From positions 1 through 64,000 of the forward strand of contig NZ_JAFCJK010000004.1 in assembly GCF_018131005.1 (NCBI RefSeq): DNA of 64,000 bases, read 5' to 3'. Of this stretch, positions 1 through 9,604 are shown one piece after another. Positions within the stretch are counted from its first letter, which is position 1. Each line of letters begins with the position of its first letter. The notes below the pieces were generated by a model, which did no database searches, was not told where the DNA came from, and was given only the letters and a program-made list of their open reading frames with translations. The DNA comes from Bradyrhizobium lablabi. Its GTDB lineage: Bacteria > Pseudomonadota > Alphaproteobacteria > Rhizobiales > Xanthobacteraceae. The translations under genes were made by a program, and so were the position numbers.

Positions 1-191
1 GACACCACGATCGGCATGCCGAAAACAGTGGCAGTGCGTGCTAGAGCGATCACGTTGTTCAGAAGCATTTGGCGATCAATCGATCCCACGCCGAAAGCAA
101 GTCCGGCTTGCTGATCAACCAGCACCAAGGCGCAATCCTTCGCCTCGATCAGGATGTCGGGCATTGCCCCCGCGGTTCCGGGTCCTGTCAT
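1..191 (-). CDS. Isochorismatase-family cysteine hydrolase, partial (C-terminus outside window)
   Basis: The first 63 residues are visible, starting at an ATG at 191. They read as the N-terminal strand and loop of the isochorismatase-like fold: a hydrophobic strand ending in LVDQQAGL, whose Asp is the usual first catalytic residue, followed by a helix with NNVIALARTA and the strand GMPIVV. Members hydrolyse amides, nicotinamide or isochorismate. The Cys and Lys of the triad lie beyond the window, so the substrate cannot be assigned. A weak GGAG lies 11 nt upstream. The gene follows the RidA gene by 31 nt on the same strand, so the two probably share a transcript. RidA plus isochorismatase-like pairs occur in amide and pyrimidine catabolism (compare RutC/RutB), but that is only an analogy here. 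Confidence 0.75.
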   Translation of the reverse strand, partial: MTGPGTAGAMPDILIEAKDCALVLVDQQAGLAFGVGSIDRQMLLNNVIALARTATVFGMPIVV

Positions 192-222
192 GATTTCGTT
201 AACTCCAAACATTGGGGATCTG

Positions 223-708
223 TCACCGCGGCTTCGCTTCTGCTCCCGACAGCATGGCCTTGAAGGTGATTTCGATGAGCTGTTCAGAAAAGGCCAGTCT
301 CGTCACGCCGATCAGGTTGCTGGCGCACCGAGGTCGTGCCGTGCCGTAGGCCTCCTTGCGCACCTTGCCCGCGGCAACGAATGCGGCGTCAACATCGAGG
401 ACATAGAGCGTCTCCTCGACGACGTTGTCGAGCGTTGCCCCGAAGCGCGCCAAGAGCTTGACGGCATTGGCGTAGGTCGCCCGCATCTGCCGTTCCATCA
501 TCGAGAACTCGGCCGGCTTGCCGGATTCGTCGAGAGAAGCAGGCGCGATCAGGTTCCCCTTCTCGTCGTGGCTGAGCTGGCCGGAAACATGAATCGTGTC
601 ATCAACCTTGATCGCCTGCGCGTATCCGTAGGCATCTTCCCACGGCACACCGAAATAGGTCGCCTCTTTACCATTCACCGCGGCTACGTTTACGTCGTGA
701 TCTTGCAT
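223..708 (-). CDS. RidA/YjgF family protein (cytoplasmic)
   Basis: A 161-residue protein of the RidA (YjgF/YER057c/UK114) family, which hydrolyses reactive imine or enamine intermediates or acts on related small molecules. The family core is visible: IHVSGQLSHDEKGNL near the N-terminus, a helix with QMRATYANAVKLLARFGATLDNVV, the strand ETLYVLDV and a C-terminal LIEITFKAML. The Arg-containing loop is RPRCASNLIGV, which departs from the canonical PARxxV, so deaminase activity is less certain than for the RidA at 24327. The start is fixed by a perfect AGGAGG six nucleotides before the ATG. There is no signal peptide. It lies 31 nt upstream of the isochorismatase-like gene, probably in one operon. 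Confidence 0.85.
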   Translation of the reverse strand: MQDHDVNVAAVNGKEATYFGVPWEDAYGYAQAIKVDDTIHVSGQLSHDEKGNLIAPASLDESGKPAEFSMMERQMRATYANAVKLLARFGATLDNVVEETLYVLDVDAAFVAAGKVRKEAYGTARPRCASNLIGVTRLAFSEQLIEITFKAMLSGAEAKPR

Positions 709-883
709 ATCGAACCTCCTGGCTTCTCAATCTGGCATCGCGCCTCGGTGGCGGCACTCAAAGCTTCGGTACGACGATGCTTTGGAGAATGACCTTGCAA
801 CGCCGGCGAGGGAAATCACCTCTCGCCATAGAGTCGATAGACGATCGTTATTCCCGTCACGCCGCGTGATGCAGTAGCGAGGA

Positions 884-1200
884 ATGCCACCAGCCGCATC
901 TGCAGAGACTTCTAGACCTGTCGTGTGCCACGTCGCCGACCGGATGCCCGACAATGGCCGGATCATCGTGATCGGCTCGACCAACGGCGACGCTGTGCCC
1001 TTTCCGCGCATAAGCGCCTATGCGCTCACCAACTCGGCGGTGCAGGGCATGGTGCGTGGGCTCGCACGCGATTTCGGCGCGCGTGGAATTACAGCATCGA
1101 GCCTGGACCGAGCGACAGCGACATGAATCCAGCGAACGGACCGAGCGCCGAGTTCATGCGTAGCTTCTGGCCATCAAGCACGGCGCGAGAAAACTCGATG
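884..1200 (+). pseudogene. Short-chain dehydrogenase/reductase remnant (frameshifted)
   Basis: Forward reading from about 930 gives RMPDNGRIIVIGSTNGD, then SAYALTNSAVQGMVRGLARD. These are the SDR catalytic Ser strand and the YxxxK helix region, with Asn where Lys is expected (YALTN). The frame then breaks near 1090: GARGIT is followed in another frame by IEPGPSDSDMNPANGP, the SDR post-catalytic motif. It shifts again near 1165, where AIKHGAR (family AIKRHG-type) sits in a third frame. The N-terminal Rossmann half is missing. The spacing matches a classical SDR with two small indels and a lost front, so this is a decayed gene. No function is expected. Confidence 0.7.
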
Positions 1201-1385
1201 CGGGGAATTTCAATGGAGACCGGTTCGTATCCGAACGCTCATGGACAGGGTGAGGCTTGCGTCAAATTCGCCATCAACGGTCCCTTGGTCGCGGCTGTGC
1301 CGGAGCCTGCCACCTTGGCCGTCCGAATAAACATCTGCGCTGTAGGGGTCGGCTCCGCGCGGCACGCCCGTGGGTTGCCTCGCGG
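1201..1385. other. Non-coding stretch
   Basis: Between the SDR remnant and the end of rfbB, no reading frame on either strand resembles a known protein. It may contain the degraded SDR C-terminus. Nothing regulatory was recognised. Confidence 0.4.
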
Positions 1386-2447
1386 TTAGCCCAATCCGAT
1401 GCGGGCCTGGCGATATCCTCCATCGAGGATAGCCCGCCACCAATCACGGTTCTCGTGATACCAGCGGACGGTCTTCGCCAATCCGCTCTCGAAATTCTCC
1501 GCCGCCTTCCACCCCAGTTCGCGTTCGAGCTTCGAGGCGTCGATTGCATAGCGTCGATCGTGTCCAGGCCGATCGGCGACGAACGAGATCAGCCTTCGTC
1601 TTGAATCGGGTCCGGGAACCAGCCCGTCGAGCAGGTCGCAAATCGCTTCAACCACTTCGAGATTGGTCCTCTCGTTGCGGCCGCCGACATTGTAGGTTTC
1701 GCCGACCACGCCCCGCTCGAGCACCTTTGTGAGCGCTCGCGCGTGATCCTCGACATAGAGCCAGTCGCGGATGTTGCGACCGTCGCCATAGACCGGCAAA
1801 GCCTCTCCCGCGAGCCCCTTGATGATCATGTGGGGGATCAGCTTTTCCGGGAAATGGTAGGGACCATAATTGTTGGAGCAGTTCGTGATCATGGTCGGAA
1901 GTTCGTAGGTTTCCCGCCAGGCACGGACCAAATGATCGGAGGCGGCCTTGCTCGCCGAATAGGGAGAGTTCGGCGCATAGGCGGTGGTTTCCGAGAACAG
2001 GCCGCTCGCGCCCAGTGAGCCGAATACCTCGTCGGTCGAGACGTGGAGCAAGCGAAATGCGGCTCGTGCCTCCGGTGACAGGCTGCGCCAGTAGCGCAGG
2101 GATTCCTGCAGCAAGGTGAACGTGCCGATGATGTTCGTCTGCATGAACTCGTCCGGTCCGTCGATCGATCGGTCGACATGACTCTCGGCCGCAAGATTGA
2201 TAACCGCATGCGGGCGGTACTTGTCGAAAAGTCCACGCAGGGAGGGTGCCTCGCGGATGCATTGCCGCTCGAAAGCATATCGCGGGTTCCCGACGGCGCC
2301 CGGCAGCGAGTTGAGATTGGCTGCATAGGTGAGCTTGTCGATGTTGACGACGCGCGCGCCGGTGTCCGCCAGCAGATGACGCACGACGGCGGAGCCTATG
2401 AAGCCCGCGCCGCCGGTGACGAAGACAATACTGTCCTTGAAGCGCAC
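1386..2447 (-). CDS. rfbB: dTDP-glucose 4,6-dehydratase
   Basis: RfbB/RmlB converts dTDP-glucose to dTDP-4-keto-6-deoxyglucose, the second step of dTDP-L-rhamnose synthesis, in the cytoplasm with bound NAD. The 353-residue length is normal. Visible are the NAD-binding [11 protein letters not shown] (residues 11-21), [11 protein letters not shown] (84-94), the STDEVFG motif with catalytic Asp-Glu (137-143) and the YSASK catalytic Tyr/Lys (163-167). Start is a GTG 11 nt after the rfbA stop, with no strong ribosome-binding site, so translation may be coupled to rfbA. The pair rfbA-rfbB runs divergently from rfbC-rfbD, and the four genes complete the pathway. The rhamnose is most likely used for LPS O-antigen or exopolysaccharide. 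Confidence 0.96.
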   Translation of the reverse strand: MRFKDSIVFVTGGAGFIGSAVVRHLLADTGARVVNIDKLTYAANLNSLPGAVGNPRYAFERQCIREAPSLRGLFDKYRPHAVINLAAESHVDRSIDGPDEFMQTNIIGTFTLLQESLRYWRSLSPEARAAFRLLHVSTDEVFGSLGASGLFSETTAYAPNSPYSASKAASDHLVRAWRETYELPTMITNCSNNYGPYHFPEKLIPHMIIKGLAGEALPVYGDGRNIRDWLYVEDHARALTKVLERGVVGETYNVGGRNERTNLEVVEAICDLLDGLVPGPDSRRRLISFVADRPGHDRRYAIDASKLERELGWKAAENFESGLAKTVRWYHENRDWWRAILDGGYRQARIGLG

Positions 2448-2458
2448 GATCTGACGAA

Positions 2459-3334
2459 CTAGCTGGCGAACGAACGAGCGACGGATTTCAGATATTCTCC
2501 GTAGCTGCTCTTTGCGGTCTTATCGGCCGTGCGATTGAACGCTTCAAGCGTAATGTATCCTTGCCGCAATGCGATCTCCTCCGGGCAGGCGATGCGCAGC
2601 CCCTGGCGTTGTTCGAGAATTTGGACGAAGTGGCTGGCCTCGACCAGCGACGAATGGGTGCCGGTGTCGAGCCATGCGAAGCCGCGGCCAAGCACTTCCA
2701 CAAACAGATCTCCACGCTCCAGATAGGCCTTGTTGACGTCGGTGATTTCGATCTCGCCTCTTGCGGAGGGTTTCAGTCCCGCCGCGATGTCGACCACGTC
2801 GTTGTCGTAGAAATAGAGCCCGGTCACAGCGACGTTGGATTTCGGGACCTTCGGCTTTTCCTCGATCGATCGTGCCCGTCCGCTCTTGTCCAATTCGATC
2901 ACGCCGTATTGCTCGGGGCTGTTCACGTAATAACCGAACACAGTGGCGCCGCGCTCGCGGCCGGCGGCCTTCGTGAGCATTTCGGGTAGTCCGTGGCCAT
3001 AAAAGATATTGTCGCCAAGAACGAGCGCGACGGGATCGTTCCCGACGAAGCGGCGGCCGACGATAAAGGCATCGGCCAATCCGCGCGGCGTTTCCTGGCT
3101 GGCGTAGGAGAAGGTGAGGCCGATCTCTGAGCCGTCGCCGAGCAGACGCTGAAACAGAGGCGCGTCCTGAGGCGTCGAGATGATGAGAATGTCGCGAATG
3201 CCACCCAACATGAGAGTGGATAGCGGATAGTAAATCATCGGCTTGTCAAAGACCGGCAGCAACTGCTTCGAAACGACGGTCGTTACCGGAAAAAGGCGTG
3301 ACCCGGTTCCGCCGGCGAGTATTATGCCCTTCAT
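2459..3334 (-). CDS. rfbA: Glucose-1-phosphate thymidylyltransferase
   Basis: RfbA/RmlA joins dTTP and glucose-1-phosphate to give dTDP-glucose, the first committed step to dTDP-rhamnose. The 291-residue protein opens with [14 protein letters not shown] (the nucleotide-binding GGTGSRL, residues 8-14), followed by [17 protein letters not shown]. It carries [11 protein letters not shown] with a metal-binding Asp, and [19 protein letters not shown]. The ATG at 3334 is chosen because GAGG lies 5 nt upstream; an upstream TTG four codons earlier lacks this. First gene of the leftward rfbAB operon. Confidence 0.96.
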   Translation of the reverse strand: MKGIILAGGTGSRLFPVTTVVSKQLLPVFDKPMIYYPLSTLMLGGIRDILIISTPQDAPLFQRLLGDGSEIGLTFSYASQETPRGLADAFIVGRRFVGNDPVALVLGDNIFYGHGLPEMLTKAAGRERGATVFGYYVNSPEQYGVIELDKSGRARSIEEKPKVPKSNVAVTGLYFYDNDVVDIAAGLKPSARGEIEITDVNKAYLERGDLFVEVLGRGFAWLDTGTHSSLVEASHFVQILEQRQGLRIACPEEIALRQGYITLEAFNRTADKTAKSSYGEYLKSVARSFAS

Positions 3335-3421
3335 TGTTCCTCGCAAATTCCCAAGTAAAGAATATCACTTGTGGTGCGACGCACAAGTTTGTTTACGGCA
3401 CCTAAGATTTGAGAAGTGTAA
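3335..3421. promoter_or_regulatory. Divergent rfbAB/rfbCD promoter region with inverted repeat
   Basis: This 87-nt AT-richer gap separates the two divergent rhamnose operons, so both promoters must lie here or overlap the gene ends. It contains a perfect 7-bp inverted repeat, ACTTGTG at 3367-3373 and CACAAGT at 3382-3388 with an 8-nt spacer, which could bind a shared regulator. No regulator gene is adjacent. The promoter role is inferred from position. Confidence 0.5.
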
Positions 3422-3976
3422 ATGAAGGTAATTCCGACAGATATTCCTGAGATTTTGGTTATCGAGCCTGAATTATTCGGCGACCAGCGAGGATTTTTCC
3501 TAGAAACCTACCAGCTTGCGCGCTATGCGGCGCACGGCATCACGCGGCCCTTCATCCAGGATAATCTTTCGCGTTCGCGGCGCGGCGTGCTGCGTGGGCT
3601 GCATCTTCAGAATCCTTCGACGCAGGGCAAGCTTGTGACCGTTCTTAGCGGGTGCGTGCTCGATGTCGCCGTTGACGTCCGCATCGGAAGTCCGACCTTC
3701 GGGCGTCACGTCGCTGTCGAGCTGAACGACGAGAACCGGCGTCAAATGTGGGTTCCTCGCGGCTTTGCCCACGGTTTTGCGGTGGTCTCTGAGACCGTGG
3801 ATTTCTTCTACAAATGCGACGAAGCCTATAGTCCCCAGCATGAAGTTGCCATCCGGTGGAATGACCCGGCGATCGGGATCGCGTGGGGGATTACCAATCC
3901 TGCGCTTTCCCCGAAAGATGCCGCGGCGCCGCTGCTCGCTGACGTCAAGGGCCTGCCGAGATACGGAGAGGTCTGA
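3422..3976 (+). CDS. rfbC: dTDP-4-dehydrorhamnose 3,5-epimerase
   Basis: RfbC/RmlC epimerises dTDP-4-keto-6-deoxyglucose at C3 and C5, the third step of dTDP-L-rhamnose synthesis. The 184-residue cupin has the family FGDQRGFFLETY (19-30), the RGVLRGLHLQ strand with catalytic His61, GKLVTVLSGCVLDVAVDVRIGS, and the C-terminal FFYKCDEAYS with the conserved Tyr. The start ATG has a weak GAGAAG upstream. Its stop overlaps the rfbD start by one base (TGATG), so the two are translationally coupled. Confidence 0.96.
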   Translation: MKVIPTDIPEILVIEPELFGDQRGFFLETYQLARYAAHGITRPFIQDNLSRSRRGVLRGLHLQNPSTQGKLVTVLSGCVLDVAVDVRIGSPTFGRHVAVELNDENRRQMWVPRGFAHGFAVVSETVDFFYKCDEAYSPQHEVAIRWNDPAIGIAWGITNPALSPKDAAAPLLADVKGLPRYGEV

Positions 3977-4872
3977 TGCGGGTTCTCGTGACGGGAAGCG
4001 CGGGCCAGGTTGGCGGAGCTCTGTTGCCGCTTGTCGAAAATCAAGCGGTCGTATTGGCGCCGTCGCGCCAGGACTTTGATCTGTCTCGACCCGCTGACCT
4101 GCCGGACAGGCTGAGCGCGCTGAAGCCGGACCTGATTATCAATCCTGCAGCCTACACGGTGGTTGACCGGGCCGAAGACGAATCCGAACTCGCATTCCGC
4201 ATCAATGCGGAGGCGCCTGGCGCAATCGCAGAGTGGGCCGCGCGCCATCGGGTTCCTTTTCTCCATTTTTCCACCGACTATGTCTTCGACGGTTCGGGAG
4301 CGGCGCCCTGGCGGGAAGACGGCCCCACAGGACCTCTTTCCGTCTATGGCGCGAGCAAGCTTGCAGGCGAGGAAGCGGTGAAAAGCGCCGGTGGGCCTCA
4401 TCTCATCGTTCGCACATCCTGGGTGTATGCGGCGAAGGGCGCGAATTTCCTCCGCACGATTGCGCGGCTCGCGGCCGAGCGGGAGGAGTTGCGGATTGTC
4501 GACGATCAGATTGGGGCGCCGACCTCGGCGCACGCAATCGCTCATGCGGTCTGCACGATCCTGCCACCGGGCTTCGAGGACGTCGGCGCTGCACTGGAGA
4601 AGCGCGGAGGGATCGTCAACATCGTTTGCGCGGGAGAGACCAGTTGGTACGGCTTCGCGGTCGCGATCGTTGCAGGCTTGAGGTCGCGAGGCGCCAATCT
4701 GAGGGTAGAGCGCATCCTTCCAATAGGGTCCGCAGAATTCCCGGCAAAGGCGAAACGCCCCTTCAATTCACGCCTTGATCTAACGCGGTTGCGCCATGCA
4801 TTCGGTGTGAGCATGCCATCATGGCAGCAGGCGCTTGATCGCGAACTGGACTTGATCCGGGAATTGGCCTGA
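3976..4872 (+). CDS. rfbD: dTDP-4-dehydrorhamnose reductase
   Basis: RfbD/RmlD reduces dTDP-4-keto-L-rhamnose with NAD(P)H to dTDP-L-rhamnose. The 298-residue protein shows the nucleotide-binding GSAGQVGGAL (7-16), NPAAYTVVDRAE (56-67), FSTDYVFDG (98-106) and the catalytic YGASK (Tyr124, Lys128). A good GGAGAGG precedes the ATG inside the end of rfbC. It is the last gene of the rfbCD operon. Confidence 0.96.
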   Translation: MRVLVTGSAGQVGGALLPLVENQAVVLAPSRQDFDLSRPADLPDRLSALKPDLIINPAAYTVVDRAEDESELAFRINAEAPGAIAEWAARHRVPFLHFSTDYVFDGSGAAPWREDGPTGPLSVYGASKLAGEEAVKSAGGPHLIVRTSWVYAAKGANFLRTIARLAAEREELRIVDDQIGAPTSAHAIAHAVCTILPPGFEDVGAALEKRGGIVNIVCAGETSWYGFAVAIVAGLRSRGANLRVERILPIGSAEFPAKAKRPFNSRLDLTRLRHAFGVSMPSWQQALDRELDLIRELA

Positions 4873-4944
4873 ACGATCCTGTCGTGCGGTCTCGGCACCA
4901 GAGCCGCCCCGGTCAGTGCCTTCCCGCAGGCGTGGCAGCACGAG

Positions 4945-5232
4945 TCAGTTGCAGCAACCCGTTCGGGCCTTGCTTAAGGTCGCCCCGATTTGCGCGTCAC
5001 GACATTGCAGGTTCACGGGGGTCGAACTGATTGTTCCTTCACTCACACCGTCGCGCGCCATCGTCTCGATCGTTGTCCAGTTCTCCCGAAAGATTCTGGT
5101 CGCCTCGTTGGCGCTAGCCGCCTGGATCGTCAGGCTGCAGGCGCGTCTCGCGCCGTTGCTGGCCAGTTGAAAATAAAAAACATATCCAGGCGAATCCGCG
5201 CTCACCGCGCCCGGCCGGGGTTGCTGCTGCAT
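4945..5232 (-). CDS. Small hypothetical protein
   Basis: A 95-residue protein with no recognised family. It begins MQQQPRPGAVSADSPGYVF and has the segment ANEATRIFRENW, which looks like a short amphipathic helix, and a Cys pair at the C-terminus (TGCCN). The ATG at 5232 is preferred because GGAAAG lies 7 nt upstream; in-frame ATGs at 5247 and 5295 have no such site. There is no signal peptide or membrane segment. It is convergent with rfbD. Codon choice is consistent with a real gene, but no homologue is recalled. Confidence 0.45.
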   Translation of the reverse strand: MQQQPRPGAVSADSPGYVFYFQLASNGARRACSLTIQAASANEATRIFRENWTTIETMARDGVSEGTISSTPVNLQCRDAQIGATLSKARTGCCN

Positions 5233-5621
5233 GAAGGCACTTTCCATTGTGAGTCTGTGGCCCGTTGCAGGCAGGATCGAACCTCGATGCGGCACAGTCG
5301 TGTTTGCAGTCGGGCAATCTGCGCGATCGTGCTTTTTCTTCGACGGTGTTGCCCGAATTCAACACCGGGCAGGGGAGTCCGGTCCGACGAAAGCGTGGAC
5401 ACGTGCAGGATCGACGTTTGCGCACCCTCGCGACAGCTTGCAGTTGTGGCGGATAGAGGTGCGATCTCACCGGCCGTTTCGGCGATTTCGTGTACACACC
5501 ATCGTGAACCGGGCGACCGGGCCTGCGGGTAACGGCATCACCGAGTCCTACGTAGCTCCGAGTAGAACAAGGCCGGCGCGCCGGCCGATGTTGCTATCGT
5601 ATAATCAGAAAAGAGCTCTTC
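5233..5621. other. Intergenic region with palindrome and possible promoter
   Basis: No protein-like reading frame was recognised in these 389 nt. A 16-bp perfect palindrome (GGCCGGCG followed by its complement) lies at 5571-5586, and TATAAT lies at 5600-5605, 17 nt before the DUF417 start. No convincing -35 element was found at the right spacing, so the promoter is only suggested. Confidence 0.3.
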
Positions 5622-6110
5622 ATGGATATGTCATTCAACGTCGCCGAAAAGGGCGGCGGATCATACAGCCTGCTCGCGATCCTGCGCTGGGTCATGGTCA
5701 TCATCTTCGTGTCGTTCGGCATGCAGAAATTCACGCTGCAGTCGGCGCAGGGCCTGGTGCAGTTCATCAGCAACAGTCCCTTCATCTCATGGATATCGGT
5801 GTTCGGCTTCAGGGGCGAAGCCTATGTCCTCGGCGTCATCGAGTTCATCATCGCCGCGCTGCTGGTGGCGGGCGCGTTCAGCCCCATCCTGTCGGCTCTC
5901 GGTTCGCTGATGGGTGTGGTCACGTTCATGATCACATGGTCGTTCTTTTTCACGACGCCGGGCGTCGTGAAGTGGAGCTGGTCGACGGATCCGATGGCCT
6001 GGAATCTCGCCGGCGAGTTCATCTTCAAGGACATCGTCCTGCTCTGCGTCTGTATCGTGCTGTTCCTGGCTTCGCTGCCGAAGTCCGTCGTCGGGTTGCG
6101 GGCTCCGTAG
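5622..6110 (+). CDS. DUF417 (YkgB/RclC-like) inner-membrane protein
   Basis: A 162-residue integral membrane protein of the DUF417/YkgB family. Four hydrophobic segments are visible at about residues 17-40 (LLAILRWVMVIIFVSFGMQK), 62-85, 88-108 and 132-152. The family signatures are FGMQKFT near the first helix and WNLAGEFIFKD before the last. E. coli RclC, a family member, belongs to the reactive-chlorine response, but the biochemical role is unknown and no rcl partner is present here. It stands alone, with the divergent small gene at 4945 upstream. AGAG precedes the ATG. Confidence 0.85.
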   Translation: MDMSFNVAEKGGGSYSLLAILRWVMVIIFVSFGMQKFTLQSAQGLVQFISNSPFISWISVFGFRGEAYVLGVIEFIIAALLVAGAFSPILSALGSLMGVVTFMITWSFFFTTPGVVKWSWSTDPMAWNLAGEFIFKDIVLLCVCIVLFLASLPKSVVGLRAP

Positions 6111-6267
6111 TTGGCTGCGTTTCGACGGCAGTGCGGTTCTCACAGTAAAATGCAGCCACATGACAAGGCTGCCGAAACGGGGGAGAGAGATGCAAAAATC
6201 GCCGTGGCGCTGCCAACCCTTCGGCTGTATAAACCGGTAGCTTCTTCTCCTAAACGAAGAGGCTGAC

Positions 6268-6570
6268 ATGATCGATTTGCATACGTGGCTTTCGCAACAG
6301 CACCACGGCTTGCGGACCTTCAAGACCTTCCAGCAAAAACTCGAAACTTTGAGCCGCGACGACCCGGAGCAGCGCGCCTTGTGCCGGCTGCTGAGCGGCC
6401 TCGTCGGCAGCTATATCGAGGCGTTCGACGAAGAGCCATTGCCCGTCGCGGTTGCCGATCAGGCGTATGGCCGCCTGCTCGACCTCGTGGCAAGCCTCGA
6501 TCTTCGGGCGAATGCCGATCGCCGGCTTGCCGACGTCAACCGCATTGCCGCCTGCGATCTCCTGCATTGA
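6268..6570 (+). CDS. Hypothetical protein, 100 residues
   Basis: A short protein starting MIDLHTWLSQQHHGLRTF with an excellent GAGG five nt before the ATG. It is predicted all-helical and soluble, with no signal peptide, Cys or metal motif. It contains leucine-rich stretches (ALCRLLSGLVGSYIEAF and YGRLLDLVASLDLR). No family was recognised. It lies between the DUF417 gene and the end of glgA, convergent with glgA. The strong Shine-Dalgarno and normal codon use support a real gene. Confidence 0.65.
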   Translation: MIDLHTWLSQQHHGLRTFKTFQQKLETLSRDDPEQRALCRLLSGLVGSYIEAFDEEPLPVAVADQAYGRLLDLVASLDLRANADRRLADVNRIAACDLLH

Positions 6571-6594
6571 TCGCGCAGGAAGTCCGGTTCTGCT

Positions 6595-8073
6595 TCAATC
6601 AGCGCCGATGATGCTCTGGTCACGGCGCGTCGCCGCTAATTCGCGGTAGAGCGCGGCGTAGCGGCCCGCGCGATTGTGCCACGACACGTCGGTCGTCATG
6701 CCGTTGTGCTGAAGCCGGCGCCAGGTCACCTTGTCGTTGAACAGGAGGTTGGCCTTGCGCAGGGCGTGGGCGAGCGCCTCCGGGACGACCGGGCCGAACT
6801 TGATGCCGGTCGCTTCGCCGCCGGCGACTGCCGCTTCGTCGACATCCAGAACCGTGTCCGCGAGGCCGCCGACATCGGAGACGATCGGGACCGCCCCATA
6901 GCGCAGAGCGCACAACTGGGTGAGGCCGCAGGGCTCGAAGCGCGATGGCACGACGAGCGCATCCGCGCCGGCCTGGATGAGGTGGGCGAGCTCCTCGTCA
7001 TAGCCGATCACGACCGCGATCCGCCCCGGATTGGCGTGCGCCAGCGACTGATAGCGATCCTGGAGATCGCGGTCGCCGCTTCCGAGCAGCGCCAACTGCA
7101 TGCCTTCGCTCAGGAGGGTTTGGGCATTCTCGAGCAGCAGATCGAGACCCTTCTGCCAGGACAGCCGGCTGATGACGCCGAGCAGCAGCGCGTCCGGTGA
7201 CGGATCGAGGCCGAAGCGTTGCCGCAGCGCCGCCTTGTTTGCCGCGCGCGCCGGCAATTGCTCCGCGCAGAAACGAGTAGCGAGATGCGGATCGGTGCCC
7301 GGATTCCACACCGAAACGTCGATGCCGTTGAGGATGCCACTCAGCACCTCGGACCGTTCACGCAACAAGCCAGCAAACCCCATGCCGCCTTGATCGCTCT
7401 GGATCTCGCGCGCATAGGTCGGGGACACCGTGGTGATGCGATCCGCGAACTGCACGCCCGCCTTCAGGAAGCTGATCGTTCCGTAATATTCGACGCCGTG
7501 GATGGTGTAGGACTCGGCGGGCAGTCCGAAAGCGGCGAGCATCTCCGGCGAAAATTGGCCCTGATAGGCGAGGTTATGCACCGTCATCACGGTGCCCGGC
7601 CGCGGACGCCTGCCATAGTGCAGGTGGGCGGGAACAAGCCCGGCCTGCCAGTCGTGTGCGTGCACGACGTCAGGTACAAAGGACGAAACGGCACCCTGGC
7701 CAATCTCGGCGGCCATGCGCGAGAGCGCAGCAAAGCGGATCCCGTTGTCCGGCCAGTCCCGGCCGTCCGGCCCGAGATAGGGATTGCCCGGGCGTGCAAA
7801 CAGATGCGGTGCCTCGAGCGCATAGAGGTCGAGGCCGTCGTGCCGGCCGCCGAGCAGGCGGATCGGCCCGCCGTAGAAGTCCGGCCGGTGCAGCAATGTT
7901 TCCGCTGATTGCAGCGCCTTGAGAACGTCGGGATACCCAGGCACCAGCGTCCGGGTCGCGATGCCGTGCTCCTTCAAGGCGGCCGGCAGCGCACCGACGA
8001 CGTCGGCAAGGCCGCCGGTCTTGACGAGAGGAAAAATTTCCGAGGCGACCGCGAGGACGCTGACCGATGTCAT
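6595..8073 (-). CDS. glgA: Glycogen synthase (ADP-glucose type)
   Basis: GlgA (GT5) transfers glucose from ADP-glucose to the growing alpha-1,4-glucan. The 492-residue protein has the N-terminal ADP-glucose motif [13 protein letters not shown] (18-30), [14 protein letters not shown], a C-terminal [14 protein letters not shown] and [20 protein letters not shown] with the conserved nucleotide-binding Glu. Start is the ATG at 8073, whose ATGA overlaps the glgC stop, so a longer in-frame extension over glgC is not used. The glgC-glgA pair supplies and polymerises ADP-glucose; glgB, glgP and glgX are not in the window. Confidence 0.96.
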   Translation of the reverse strand: MTSVSVLAVASEIFPLVKTGGLADVVGALPAALKEHGIATRTLVPGYPDVLKALQSAETLLHRPDFYGGPIRLLGGRHDGLDLYALEAPHLFARPGNPYLGPDGRDWPDNGIRFAALSRMAAEIGQGAVSSFVPDVVHAHDWQAGLVPAHLHYGRRPRPGTVMTVHNLAYQGQFSPEMLAAFGLPAESYTIHGVEYYGTISFLKAGVQFADRITTVSPTYAREIQSDQGGMGFAGLLRERSEVLSGILNGIDVSVWNPGTDPHLATRFCAEQLPARAANKAALRQRFGLDPSPDALLLGVISRLSWQKGLDLLLENAQTLLSEGMQLALLGSGDRDLQDRYQSLAHANPGRIAVVIGYDEELAHLIQAGADALVVPSRFEPCGLTQLCALRYGAVPIVSDVGGLADTVLDVDEAAVAGGEATGIKFGPVVPEALAHALRKANLLFNDKVTWRRLQHNGMTTDVSWHNRAGRYAALYRELAATRRDQSIIGAD

Positions 8074-9332
8074 GCGCCGAGCCTGTCGATCATCGGCTGC
8101 GTGATCAGCGAGATGCCCTGCGGGGTGGTGCGGAACCGCTTCGCATCGAATTCCTGGTCCTCCCCGACCACCAGTCCCTCCGGAATCTGAACCCCCCGGT
8201 CGATGACGACATTCCTGAGCCGCGCGCCCCGGCCTACATTGACGTAAGGCATGATCACCGCATTTTCGATACTGGCAAATGAATTGACGTGCACCCCGGT
8301 GAAGAGAAGGGAGCGGCGCAGAGCCGCACCGGAGATGATGCATCCTCCCGATACCAGCGACGTCACTGCTTGTCCGCGCCGCCCGTCCTCGTCATGAACG
8401 AACTTGGCGGGCGGAGTGATTTCGGCATAGGTCCAGATTGGCCATGCGCGGTCGTAGAGGTCGAGCTCCGGCAGGACATCCGTGAGATCGATGTTGGCGG
8501 CCCAGTAGGCGTCGACGGTGCCGACGTCCCGCCAATAGGCGCGGGGATCGTCGCCGGAGCGGACACAGGATTCGCCGAACTGATGAGCAACCGCCCGGCC
8601 GTGCTTCACGAGATGGGGGATGATGTCCTTGCCGAAATCATGGCTCGAATTCGGATCGGCCGCATCGCGCCGCAGCTCGTCGAACAGGAATTCTGAATCG
8701 AACACGTAGATTCCCATGCTGGCGAGCGACCTGTCGGGCTTGCCCGGCATCGGCGGCGGATTGATCGGCTTCTCGAGGAAGGATTGGATGACGCCGTCAT
8801 TATCGATATGCATGATGCCAAAGCCGCTCGATTCCGCCCGCGGCATCTCGAGGCAGCCGACGGTCACGTCGGCGTGGCTCTCGACGTGCTGCTTCAGCAT
8901 CAGCTCGTAGTCCATCTTGTAGATGTGGTCGCCCGCGAGCACGACGATGAACCTGCTGCCGTGCGGCTTGATGATGTCGATGTTCTGATAGACGGCATCA
9001 GCCGTGCCGAGATACCAGTTCGTTTCCGAGACACGCTGGCTCGCCGGGAGGATATCAAAGCTCTCGTTGCGTTCCGGGCGAAAGAAGTTCCAGCCCATCT
9101 GCAAATGCCGGATCAGGCTGTGGGCCTTGTACTGGGTTGCCACCGCGATGCGACGGATGCCGGAGTTCACCGCGTTGGAGAGGGCGAAATCGATGATCCG
9201 CGATTTTCCGCCGAAATAGACCGCCGGCTTGGCGCGCTTGTCGGTCAGCTCGAGCAGCCTGCTGCCGCGCCCGCCGGCGAGCACGAACGCAAGCGCGTGG
9301 CGCGACAGCGGTTCTTGTCCGGCGGTTCTCAT
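8070..9332 (-). CDS. glgC: Glucose-1-phosphate adenylyltransferase
   Basis: GlgC makes ADP-glucose from ATP and glucose-1-phosphate, the regulated step of glycogen synthesis. The 420-residue protein has the pyrophosphorylase motif [25 protein letters not shown] near residues 19-42, [21 protein letters not shown] with the catalytic Asp, FLEKP and the C-terminal left-handed beta-helix region ([14 protein letters not shown]). GGGAGG six nt before the ATG fixes the start. First gene of the leftward glgCA operon. Confidence 0.96.
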   Translation of the reverse strand: MRTAGQEPLSRHALAFVLAGGRGSRLLELTDKRAKPAVYFGGKSRIIDFALSNAVNSGIRRIAVATQYKAHSLIRHLQMGWNFFRPERNESFDILPASQRVSETNWYLGTADAVYQNIDIIKPHGSRFIVVLAGDHIYKMDYELMLKQHVESHADVTVGCLEMPRAESSGFGIMHIDNDGVIQSFLEKPINPPPMPGKPDRSLASMGIYVFDSEFLFDELRRDAADPNSSHDFGKDIIPHLVKHGRAVAHQFGESCVRSGDDPRAYWRDVGTVDAYWAANIDLTDVLPELDLYDRAWPIWTYAEITPPAKFVHDEDGRRGQAVTSLVSGGCIISGAALRRSLLFTGVHVNSFASIENAVIMPYVNVGRGARLRNVVIDRGVQIPEGLVVGEDQEFDAKRFRTTPQGISLITQPMIDRLGA

Positions 9333-9604
9333 GTTGGTCCTCCCAGCCGTAAGGCCATGGCTCCATTACCTTCTCTTGTCCGGAAGGTTTGGTCGGGCGC
9401 CAATGCGGCCGACGGCGAGCCTAGCAAGCACAACCATTGTTAGCAAAGCGGCATCCCGGCCTTTCGTTCCGCGGGCTGGCATTTTTGGCCGCGGCCGCCG
9501 GGCTCGCAAGCGGAGGCCGAACCGCATCGCAGAAACCATTGACGAGGCAGCGTTTCGGTATAGAGCACTCGGTGAATCCGTCGTCTCGCGCGAGCCAGCA
9601 ATCC

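Noticed and set aside
154..792. A rightward open frame of 212 codons at the left end
   Set aside because: It runs antisense to the RidA gene, which has a perfect ribosome-binding site and family motifs.
1201..1385. A possible second reading of the region left of rfbB as a C-terminal enzyme fragment on the minus strand
   Set aside because: The translated strings match no family I recognise, and there is no start or ribosome-binding site.
5571..5605. 16-bp palindrome plus TATAAT before the DUF417 gene as an operator-promoter
   Set aside because: Kept only as a low-confidence note. No -35 at proper spacing, and GC palindromes of this size occur by chance in such DNA.
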